DNA of 64,000 nucleotides, from positions 22,850,972-22,914,971 of the forward strand of contig NC_054085.1 of the NCBI RefSeq assembly GCF_017562075.2, given 5' to 3'. This stretch comes from Anopheles merus (lineage: Eukaryota; Arthropoda; Insecta; Diptera; Culicidae). Below, piece by piece: positions 12,801 to 24,800 of the stretch. Position 1 is the stretch's first letter, and every line of letters starts with the position of its first letter. Position numbers and translations under genes: made by a program. The notes beneath the pieces are model-generated. The model ran no database searches. It had not been told where the DNA came from and saw only the letters and a list, made by a program, of their open reading frames with translations.

Positions 12801-15800
12801 ACTTTTGCTTTAATTCATGTTCTCCCGTTGCTTGTTTGTTGGTGCTCAAATTGATTTTTTCTTTCGTTGTTTACTGCCGCGCTGCTTCCCTTTTCGTGTA
12901 GTGCCCTATGGGAGGATGGAAGCACCAAAAGAAGACCGCCCCATGGCAAGAGGGAAACTTCCCGTTGAGCTTTTAGGCAGCGAAAGTGAGCATCAATCGC
13001 ACGTGATGCTAGAGCTGACGCATCCGAAAAAAGCGTTTGTTTACGTTTAACCTCGCGCCAAGCGATTTCGGCCAGCAAGACTTCAACGGTGGCCTAAGCG
13101 AGGAACCTTTAAAAAAAAAGCCAAATGAGGAGATTGGGATCTTGCACGTGAACATAAACCTACTGCCCGACTGAAACACACGCCGCGCACGGTCAGTGCC
13201 GTCACGCACAACTCATCGCGCACGGGGTACTGGTTTTCCTCATCGAAAAGGGTAGAGGATTTCCCGGTCGAGTTTTTTTATTTATATTTTGCTACTTTAT
13301 GCCATAAAAATTGAGAGTTTTTCAAACATTCAAAGGCACACCGTTGGCCGTTCGTTCACCGTTGAGCTTGAACCTTCGAAACAAAGAGGTAAGTGCGGCT
13401 GCCAAGTTGTGCCAAAATTAAGGTCAAAACACGTGATGTTGCTTGCTCACGCTGCGAACGCAGCGAAGGAAGACCAATTAGCCGTGATTGATTTTAGCGA
13501 TGCGTTTTGCTGGTTGGAGGATGAATTTTTGGCCAGAAGCAAGCACAAAAAATGCGAAGGTTGTCTCCCTCTTCTGCCCCGCGCCACCTGTCCGATCGGT
13601 GATTAGCGGATTTGCAATGGAGCCGAGCAGCAGCAGTAGTAATAGCCGTATCTTGGCGGGCGGAAGTTAAAGCTACAGTCAGTTTTTAATGATCCATTCG
13701 AACTCTGCTAGCTATTCGTTTTCTTCCTTTACGAATCACGATGATGTTCAAATTATGATGTGGGGAGGGGGCACACATTTAAAACAAGGCGATCGATCCA
13801 AGCATTCAAACATCAAACATTTATCGATCGATTTTGTACGATGATATTCAAAGTTTGGGTTTTCCGAAGCAGGAAGTAGCATAAACGATGAAACTCATTA
13901 TCCAAGGAAGTGATTGGAAGGTAAATACTCGCAATCGATTTGTTTGCTGGAAGGCTGCGTACCGACACATTCGTTTGAAATGATATAAATTTAATTATTT
14001 GTTTGTGCTCCATTTGATAATTGTTTTCATATCTCCGCTCTTGTAACAGTGCCAATTTAAATTTACTTCAAAATTTAAAATACTCCATTATAAAGGTCTA
14101 GTTGCACTCTTCATCCAACCTCCAAACTAGCTTTATCTAACATCTAAACACCAGCCCGCTTTATCATGAGCTGCAATAGCGCATTGTTTCGCGAAAAAAA
14201 CTGCCCCAAATACGTACCATTATGCTTTGTTTTGTTTGACTTTTGCTCATTTTTTGCTTCTTCTTTTTCTTGCTCCCGCGCCCACAAAGTGATGCAACGC
14301 GCTGAGAAACACTGATTGTTCAAAGCAACTTACGCAACTTAAACGCTTCGATCAACTGGCCCCGCGGGCGGTTAGGAGGAAAGAGTTTTCCGAGTGAGAG
14401 TAATTTTCCGATTCACTGGAAAAGCAATCCGCAATGACTTCTGCTGGTCTTTCCCCATTTTCTTGACTCTGTCTTTGCGCCCACCCGGTCTCCACATATG
14501 TAAATGATGATAGCACATGAAAACGTATGTTGCGACTGGGTCAGAGCCTACTCCTCCGTCTGCATTGCATCTTTCTTCATCGGCAATTTTCCATACGCTG
14601 ACCACTCGTCGGTCGGGGTCCGTCTGTGTGTCGGTAGACCATCGCGATGTAAGCAAATTTTATCAGACGTTTCCTACGCCTTTCCATGTCCCTCCCTCTT
14701 GCTCTGTAGCTTTCCAGGGACGCAGTCTTGTGTTCGCCTCGTTCGGTTAAATCGGCGGAGGGTGGCCGGTAAGGGAGCAAGCATAAGTGTGCCATTTATG
14801 ATATCATCAAACGAAACGCAAGGGAAAGGGGAAACAATTCCCTCGTTCATCGTTTAGCTCTTCACCAGCTTTTATCTGGCCTTGTTTTCTTCTTGTCTTG
14901 CTCGACGCCGGACACATCATCACCTCGTCCGCTCATTTGCATGATGGTGGTCGTGGGGATGCATCGCGGCGCATTGTCGGTTACGAAACAGCTTCGCCGT
15001 TTTGTTGCAGCAGTAACAGCCAAAGCTCACTACTGACACGGTATTGTGTCTTCGTGCGCGTTGTGTGTGATCTTTTTCCCTTATTGTTCCCCTCCGTTTG
15101 GCAGATAAAGCCTTCCTTTCTTAATCGAATGTTGATCTTTCTTTTGCGCGTGTGTTTACTGCTTTTTTTGTGTGCCAAGCTACAACTCGTTCCGGTTTAC
15201 CTTCAAACGAGAAAGATAGTCCCTGTGTGTGGCTGGGTGGCGACTGCCCAGCAGCTTAAGTTTAATATTTGCTATTTAAATGCTGTTGGGAGTGATGATA
15301 ACTATGTGCAGTGTTTTATTTTCAGCTGTAGAAACACTTTTCTTTTATTTTAAATGTTTCTGGACGTCTAAAATTAAATAAAAGTTTAATCGAGCCATAT
15401 TAATTATTAACATGAAATGGGAAATTATATGGTTTCTTTCTTTTTCCGTTTAATTAAGAGTTGAATAAGCCAAAATTTAAGGCATTGATCCGATAATCAT
15501 ACTTTGTTTTCGAATAAAAGATAATCAGAGTCGAATGAATCCAAAAGGCTTAAAATCTATAAAAGTCAATAAAACAAATTAAAAATTAAAATTTAAAAAT
15601 AATCAGTTCGTTAAATGAAATATTTCAACCGGTTTTCTACCGGTTCAACTAGAATTTTTGAAAATTTTCATCATGTGAAACGTTTCATTAGTTCCACAGT
15701 TCCATCGTCATAGCACTGGTGGCGCTAGCGTCATCCAAGAGAAAACAATAAAATGCGAGAGAAAACCTTTGCTGTTTGAATCGATTGTGCTGTTTCATTT

Positions 15801-18800
15801 GTTTTAAATTATTTCTTTGGATTTTATTTAGTTTTGACAGGTTTTTTTTTTTCAAATAAAAAATTATTATCTCAACAAAACTTAAACATATAATAGAAAA
15901 GTTTTTGTGTTCCATTGCACCACTCCCCGATTAACAGACGTCTGTTAATAACCGTTTACCATTTTTCGTACATTTTATTTAAAGATTATCCAGTTTTTTT
16001 GTGTTATTTTTTTACTCTACCCTTGGTCAGCATTGAAACCTCAGACATCACACATCAAACTCAGTTGTTCTTCATCCAAAACGTTTCCTTCATCTTCTGT
16101 ACGAAGCAGTGCACCTGTCCCGCGCTCTGGCCGGCAAAGAGATCAGTTGCATCGGTTAATGCGTTTCCCCACACAAACACACACACACGCACGCTCACAC
16201 TTATCGCTGACCAATCGTTAGAACAGTGTTCACTCACTCACCTGCCGCTCAACATCCGCTTCTGACTTTATCCTTAAAACGAAGCGAAAAAGGGCCGCAC
16301 GCCCCTTCGACCGTAGGCATTACGCCCCATCATCAATGCTGATTGGACGTCATTAAACATAATTTGCAATATTCTTCCCATATTTTTGGACTGCTCTGCT
16401 GCTGCTGCTTCGGTTTTGCACACTCTATTTTGGCCAACAGCGCATATTCGGCTGTAGTTACGCTTCCCCGACGCCGCGACATGGTGTGTTGGCTTGATGA
16501 CGTGTGACACATGGTAAATCGGTCGCGAGCCGCCGTGTCAGTTTTGCCGTTTCGTCAACTTCCTAATACATCATTTGCATAATCGAACGCGCATAGGTGC
16601 GGAAGGGAGTGGCGGTGCCGTGGTGGCAAATGAGGTGCGAATGCGTTTATTTTAAGTGACGAAAGAGATGGTGAATTTAATTAAAAGTGGAAAGAAAAAA
16701 GGGTCTAAAATAGGACCCAAAGACAATTCCTTTGAAGTAAACAAAGAAAAAAGCATTTTTCAAATTGCTATTGAGTTTCGAACAAAATAATGCAATTGCT
16801 CGCTTACACCTTAGCTTAAAAATCTCATCCACCGGGTCACCGCAGGAAACTTTCCATCAAATCAGCTCAAATGCTCGCTGCGAGCCCGGAGAAAAGTTGT
16901 TAAAACAGGACCATAAACTCTGTCCATCCTTGTGGCACCTGGCGTTTTGTTGGTTTCGCTTTTGCGCTTTGCCTTCCAAAAAAGTGTGCCTCACGGTGTG
17001 TTGCTGCTGCGTTCGGCCCGTTGCCAGTGGAGGCCGCATGTGGAGGAATTCTGTTACTCGAAGGACCTTTTCCTTTCCTCTTTTAGAATCGGATTTCTTC
17101 CATTCCAGAACGCTCCTACCAGTTGGCTAGGTACGGTTAGAGATGTTGTTTTGCTTCTCCACTGAATTGCACCACAAAGTGCATCTGTGTCAAGGGCCAA
17201 AAGGTCGGGCAATGCATGTTGTTGGGTTTGTGTTTTGTTTCTCTCCCGCACCCGCACACCCTGCTTTGACAGGTTAATGCTGCATAAGTAAGTAATATTC
17301 TTCACACTCTTCTTCGGGCTCACTGTTTGCCTGGAAGAGCAAAAGCCTAAAGCAAAGTCGCGCGTTTGTACATCCCTGCCGTGGACAAAAAACCTGGCAG
17401 CTGCAGATGTTCTGGTTTACGCTTTCCGTCCTTATTCCCGTTCATCCTCGGGCACCCACACTCATCCGAACGGTCCTCCGGCTTGATCGATTGTATCTCG
17501 TTTATTTGTGCGTACTTTTCTCCACCCGCTCGAAGCAAAAGATCGTTCGATCGCTCTGCTTGGTGAGATGCAATTACAATAAAAAAGCTAAATCGTTTTT
17601 GACGCCATCATGCGGGGCCAATGTATCCCATTCCTTCAGCTGGCAGCTGTTTTTAATAAAATCCACTTATTTGGAAAGGTTTTCCGGGCCCATCCTAAAT
17701 AGATAGAAATCTAAATAACGCTCCGTCATCACCGGCGCGTAAACTTCAGGCACCAAATGGGCAGTTTTTAAACCGCTGAGCATAGAACTCATTTCCAAAC
17801 GCCGACTTCACCACCGAGAGAATGTCGCTAACAATGGCGACACACATTTGATACACATTTAGCTCACACAGCATCACTTCCGCACCGCAACAGAAGCACC
17901 GGAGCACAGGGGCTTGCTGCTGGACACGGACCGTCAGTAGTTCACCGGAAATCCGGATAGAGTTAGCGCTTCGGCTTGGCTCAAACCGTGCCGCCTTCGT
18001 TTGTGTGTTAATAGTTTGTGATCAATTAGTCACACCGAGCACAAATTGCTCTGGTTTGTGGGGGCAGCTTGGGCCGCCGCGTCTCCCCGCTGATCACGGT
18101 CCACGAATTATTTATCGTTTTGTCACTTTCGTTTCGGTAGGTTATATGCAAATCAAGCAGAAACTGGCCTAGCAAAAGCTTTTAAAATGTCGCCCTTTTT
18201 TAGGGTGGCGTGTAGCGGTAATGGTGATGGTAGCTATAAAAAAACGACTGCAACTGTCAACCAATAGGGCTGATTTATTATTTTGCATGTGGGGTTTATT
18301 GTTATTGTCGCTGTTGCTGCGGAACATTAGGGTAAAAGCTCAAAGCGAGTTAAAAATGTAAGCTTTTTAAAGGGAACGGGTTAAAGCCATCATTTATGCA
18401 TTACTTTAACCCTTTTGCTTGGATAAGCGTTCATAGAGCTAATGGTGAATCGCTTAGCCGTGGGGATCGATAAAAACGGTCCTATGAAATTAGGAATGTG
18501 ATTGTCCGTGTCACTTGCCCACTTGTACTTCAACAATTTATTAAACAATCTTACATTTAAAATTCCAGCGAATCTCTAGACCAACGACTATTTTGCCCGA
18601 GATTAAAAAGTAATAAAAAGCTTTCGATACGAAACATTCGATAGATGAAAATCTAAATGATCAGTCCAGTCGTTAAATTAGGATCCACCCCAACTAGTGG
18701 TGGGAGCTCGGAATCGGACCTACCCGATTCCGATTCCGTGTTCGGTATCAATTCCAGAGCTGATTCCGATGCTGGAATTGATTCCGATTCCGGAGCCGAT

Positions 18801-21800
18801 TCCAGAGTTGGTTCCGGAGCCGATTTCGGAGTTGAATCCGTAGCCCATTTCGGAGTTGGTTCGGGACCCGATTCCGGAGTTGAATCTGGAGCCGATTCTG
18901 GAGTCGATTCCGGGATCGGAATCGGCTCTGGAATCAGAAACTTCTCCGGAATCGGAATCGACCTGGGAATCGCAATTTGCTCTGGTAAGGGAATCAGGCT
19001 TGACTCCAGAAATAGAGTTAGCTCCGGAATGAGAATTAGTTTTTGAATTGAAATAAGAAGTGTGGGAAGCGAACTAAGTCCGGGAATCTCCATGTGAGTA
19101 TCAGTTACAAGTAAATTTTGATTCTTTGCCGCTATCAACGCGTAGCATCATTGAACCCAAACGCCTATCCCTATGAAGATGCCGAAACCGACTACGTTTC
19201 AAAGCTAATTCTGATTTCGGAGTGTATTCCGATGACGGAGCCTATTTTGATTCCGGAGCCAATTCCGGAGCTGATTCTGATTCCGGAGCTAAATCCGATT
19301 CCGGAGCCGATTCCGGAGCCGATTTCAGAGCTGATTCCGGTACCAATACCGGAGCCGATTTCAGAGCTGATTCCGGAACCAATTCCGGAGCCGATTCCGG
19401 AATCAATTAAGGAATAAATTCCGGAACCGATTCCGGAACCAATTTCGGAGCCGATTCCGGAATCGATTCCGGAAACTAATACCGGAAACTAATAGCGGAC
19501 CTACTATCCGGAATCGATTCCAGAAAATTTCTTAGCTAGCCGGAATCGATTCTGACGAAATCTTCATTTTTCCCATCACTAATTCCAACATTTCAACACT
19601 TCAACTAACGAATTAACTCTGTCTATCGGTCACGCTAGCGGTTGGTAAGCCAAAAGCAAAAGAAGCTTTCTTTTCCAGCCTTTCTTCAGCTTTAAATTAT
19701 TAAAATCAGTTTCCATGTTAGACCAAGCGTTGCTTAAGCAATCCCACCACGCTCGGGAACAATCAATTTGCACTTTTCAAAGTGTGAAATAATACCTAAT
19801 GTATCAATTATCATCCTTGTGCTCCACAAATTTTCAGCCTTCTGGGAGAGTTTCGGGAGTGCTTCCCGGGAATTCATAATTCCAAGTTTTTTGCCAAACG
19901 ACCAAAATATATGAAATTTAAAGCGTTTGTGTCACGCCAGATGTTTGGTGTTTCAGCAACTGAAACGACGATACAGCTAAGAAGTAATTTGCATAACTCT
20001 TTCGGGGTGCGTTCCGTTGCCGTAGAAGTCACCCCTCACGCCTTCCTCCGCTTGGGCGAGAAGCATGAAAAATGTTCAAAGAAACAAAAAAAAGGATTCG
20101 AAAATAAAATATGTGTATCGAATTTTGAAACGGACGCCCAACGATGGATGCTTTTTTGTGTGTCCTTTTGCTGGGCGGGGGCTCGGACCTGTGCGGTGTT
20201 AGGGGTAGGAAGCCACATAAACTCCAAGCGACGACATGATCATCGTCCGTCACCTGGCGTTGTTTTTGGAGCAACACAGCAACAACAAACAGGCGAACCA
20301 CGGTTTTGAAGACGGCCGTCGGCCAAAAATCCTTTCGAAGATAATCGTGACCGGAATCGGATTATGTTGCCGGTCCGAAACTCTTGCCCAGCAGTGTGCT
20401 TTAAAAAGTTTGCAGCTTGCTTTCCGCCACACCGTCGCCGGGATGGAATCATCCTCCCCAAAAGCAAAGAGGTACAAATTAGAGTTTCTGTTTAATGTTT
20501 GGTGAACCCGCTTCAGGTGACGCATCGGCAAAATGTGGGGAAAGCCGATCGCATCCACCGAAGGGAGCATAAAACAAGCTAACGAACATCTGCCTGTGTC
20601 TGGGGCATCGAGTCCTTTTTTTTATTTGGCGCTCTTCTTTTCTCTCCCTTGTTGATGCCCAAAATCGGCAGGACGACGACGATCGCTTACATAATTATCT
20701 TTTTTTTGTCCAAGTCTGTGTGGGTTGGGGAGAAGAGGAGGGGCATTTTTAATGCTCTGTTCATCATGCGAGGTAGCTTTACTTTTGATTTCTTTCTCCG
20801 GTACACTTCATACAGCGCGGCCAGGTGTTGCACGAACGTGCGTTGTTTTTAAAAAAACGTAAGCAAAATGAACAGCATGGCATAATGTATCATCACACGA
20901 TGCAACTCTTTCACCACGCCTGTGGGCGGTTGTTATGAGGAGCGACATCAAATGGACCAAAAAGGAATCAATAAATAACAAAAAAACAGTGAAACCATTT
21001 TTTTCCTCTTTTGTACCACTCCCCAAAGTGCGCACGGTGAACCGAACTTTCTTATCGTTTGTATTTTTGTGTTTAACATAACACGCTTCTTGCTGCTGGG
21101 ATTGAAGCGACATCTCGCCTCGACCGTCCCCATGGACCATCGAGTGCACAAAGTTTGCCTTTGAAGGCTGGTTTTATTTTTGTATTCCCTTTTACGGCGC
21201 CCGCGTTTTCAGCAAGCATGCGAGATTGCATTTTCAACTGGAGAGCTTTCGACAGCATCAGAGGCAGCAGCAGCAGCAGCAGCAGGTGCTCCAGCATATC
21301 AAAAAGCCGGTTCGGGTTTCGCGGGCGCGCGCGCTTACTTTTGATTGCGGAGATTTCGAGCCAACTCTTCAACAGGGTCGTGAGCAGGTGCGCACTTGTT
21401 CTTCGCGAAACCCGACCAAAAAGTACTCGCCATCGTTTCAAACTCCGCACAATCAAAGATTGCCTGGATGACGAGTGGTCTCTGGTGCGGTCCAAGGTAC
21501 GTCCGGAGTTGTTGCCAATATTTTTGCACTTTTGAATATGTAGAGCCACAGTTTGACATGCAAAAGTAGAAGGACCGGAGGTTGTGCGCTGCAGTTTGTT
21601 CCTTTTCTAGGTAACAGTAGTTGCCAGTTCACCGAAGCTAATCCGAGAAAACAGTGTGCAAAGCCATTTAAAGCGATGTAAACGCTTGCTGCGTTTTACC
21701 GACTCTCCATCGTATCTGCCGAAAAGCAGCAACAAAGCTTCACAATACAATCCAATCGTCACAGGAGCGCGTATTTGTTAGAAAGATGTCGCTTGTCCCG

Positions 21801-24800
21801 GGCAAGAAAGGCGGGTGGGCGAGATCCCCGTTGAATAACGTTATGCATCAGCTGGAAATGGATTTTGCTTTTCCTCCTTCAAACTCATGCCCAATCCACC
21901 AGAGCGTTAAATAATAATCCGGAAGGATAAACCTCTCTCGCTGCAAGAAGCCGCTTTTCCACATAAGCCCGAGCCTCGTGTTTGCCGAGCCAGTTCAGTT
22001 TTCACTGCCTGACAGTGTACAGGCTTTGTTGTACTGCTTGCTTTTTCACTTGCTTTTTTTTTCGTTTTACCAATCCGAACGGAAATTTGAACGGCAGAGG
22101 ATTGCATCGAAATGTAAGGAAATTGAATGGCATCGAAAGTAGCATGATGGTTATGGTTCGTTAGCGAGGTTTGTGTCTATTTTTTCACGACAGCTTAGAG
22201 TGAATTTTGCATTTTTATTTCACGTTTGGTTTAGCTGAAGGTGGTTCTCGTGTGGAATGGTGAAACGGAAGAACAATAAAACCTTTGCAAGCATCTACAA
22301 TGAAGAATTCATGAAGTCGTGTTGCATCGTGAATGTCGTCATTCAAATAAATCAGTTCAGGCTCAACTCTTATCATGGATATCAAAAAAGTGTCATCATT
22401 TATAATATTTCTGTTTTACCCTTGGAGTAACGGAAGAATATTATATTCCATAAAATTAGGGTTCATATGATACGCTTCTAATATTTCCAAACTCCTTCAT
22501 ATGATTTGTTTAATCACTAATTAATGTATCCTTGGCACTTCTTGGTAAGGAAGCATTAGGGCAGAAACATGTGGTTTGGGTTTGTTTTCCGTCAAACTCA
22601 AATATTTAAAGGGTTTTTTTTTTGTCGTAAGTTGTTCTGTGATGCTACGAAAGAGTTTTACCTTTAAAAAAAGAAAGACATTCACACACAGAGAGAAAAA
22701 AATCCTCACATACACACCCAAATCCGCAGTAAACATGCCGCCATGCAGTAAAGCTTCTTCAGCCCTGAGGCGAACGTGTAGGAATGGTCGGACGCAAAAC
22801 GCAACAGATGATCCCAACCGAGCAGCTGCTACCGATTTTTCTGTTTTTTTTCGCTTCACTTCATTTCTCAAGTTCCCTTGAAGTTTGTGTCCTCCGTCTT
22901 CGATATCATTCGCGTCCGCGTCTGTGCTCTCTGTCTCCTTGGGCAGTATTATCGATCGACAAACCAGCCACTCCAACTAGCCGGCTTAACGCTTGTTTTG
23001 ATTCCTTTGAACTTGAGGCTCACCAAAAAAACTGCTTCTTTTGATGACAGCAAGCACTTACCAATGCGAGAGTCTGCCATGCGACGACAAGTAAGATGTA
23101 GCCTACAATCCTTTTACAGCAACGCTGTAGTGTTTGTGTTTGAAATCTTCTGTCTGGTGACAGCAAACCCCAGTCCGCCACGTGTTGCTTCTCCCATTCT
23201 GTGTCCTGTTTAAATATTGATCCTTGAAGAACGCACATCAAGTCACGATCAAACAATCCTGCGCTGCAATAACGTGGGCTCCATGCACTTCTTCGTCCTT
23301 GCGGTAACAACTGTTTGAAATTCGAACTCCGAATCGAATGGAATCGTGTAAACCATACCATCAATCAAAAGCGTATGCTGCTCACGGCTCTAAACGAATG
23401 GAGTGTCATGTGAGCACGGCATAATAAGCATGTCCCCTTAAGGGATAATGCTGTGTGAAGCGTCAAGCTTCTAATTATTTTCCTTGCTTCCTTGTGGTGA
23501 ACGTTTTTTATCCCCGAAACTATGTTTCTAACCGCTCGTTTACGGAAGCTCTTTGCCGATTCGATGTGGAGCGAAATTAAGCGGAAAAAGCTAATGTTTG
23601 AAGTTGGGACGCAACACACGGAAGCTACCTGTACTGTCTTGTATGGGATTTGCTGTTCCAGAGTCCTGAGATCAAATAATCAATTAACATAGTTTTAATT
23701 TTAGTTTCATGGGAGTATCCGAGCAAATGAGTTTGGAGCGTTCTCTAGCTTTTTGTGTGCATTTTCTTCAAAAAAGGATACACTTTGAAAGGAAAGATCG
23801 ATCGATAGCGTTTGCTTATTTTGCCGATTCATTTTCTCTATCGTAGAGGAGGATCTTTTCGCCATCCTAAGCTAAAATCTTCAGCTTCTATAGAATCGTT
23901 TTTCCTTTCAACTAAGCACCAAAAATTGAAATCTAACATCTTTACCATATCCACCCGACAAAAAAAAACTCTAATCCTGTAGCAACCAAAGCTTTTAGGA
24001 AAATATAGAAAAGAAATATAGTTGACGAGAGCTGCCACACTGCCAACGGTGGTCCCATAATTTAATCAATTCGCAAAGAGAACCATTTCTACACAATAGT
24101 AACAGTTTTCTCTATGGGAAACGCTTCAGGTAAGGATCGTAGGTAGAAAAAGTATGTTTTACAAGAGCATCAACCAAAAAAAAAGGATCACCTCAAAGAA
24201 AAAGTGACATTTTTTCCCCTGCTGAGCTACCATATCCTCCCGCTACACCGCACCGTTTTGCCAACGCCATAAAAAGGATGCAGAGAGCCTATTATTGGAA
24301 GATTTTTTGTCTCCTTCTCTTGTGTTATGGTTGAACATAAGGCAGACGAATCTAGGGCCCAGAGGGCAAAGCTTTGCTGGCGAATGCATTTTTACGCCCG
24401 ATTTGAATCGCTCTGGCACACGATTAGTTGCACAGAGAGAAGACGGAAGGTGATGGAAAATTTGCTCCATTCCAAAGGACATTCCAAAAAGGCTCAGGCC
24501 GTTCCTTAAGTAAGAATATACCCTATGTAGTAAGGAGAGAGAGAGCGAGAGACGGTGTAACGAAAGACATAGCCAGGATTTATTTTGCGCTGCCTTCGTC
24601 GCGGTAGTGATTCGTCAAATATTTGAACTAATCGAAGGCTCAGCAGCGTTCCCGAGCAGCTCTCTGGTGTACATCCGCCTATACCGGAACTATTTTCCGA
24701 GCCTGTACCTTGTACCACTCAAATATTGATTATTTTTATCTCCTTTTTTACGCAATATTTTTATTCACAAGTGGTCGTACGGTTTTTTTCCAGGATTTTC

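Noticed and set aside
14710..14768. 59-nt exon-like interval with good acceptor and GTAAGG donor
   Set aside because: Enters in phase 2 but leaves in phase 1, so it cannot be inserted into siz without a frameshift.
18653..19417. Four open frames on both strands encoding Pro/Glu/Ser or Ser/Gly/Asp repeats
   Set aside because: By-product of the 6-bp minisatellite, which lacks stop codons in several frames.
19838..20309. Long open interval after AAATTTTCAG in intron 1
   Set aside because: No in-phase donor, and the product is not protein-like.
21213..21388. Gln-rich open interval after a GTTTTCAG acceptor
   Set aside because: Open in siz phase but no adequate donor before the stop at 21469, and the CAG repeat alone explains the protein-like look.
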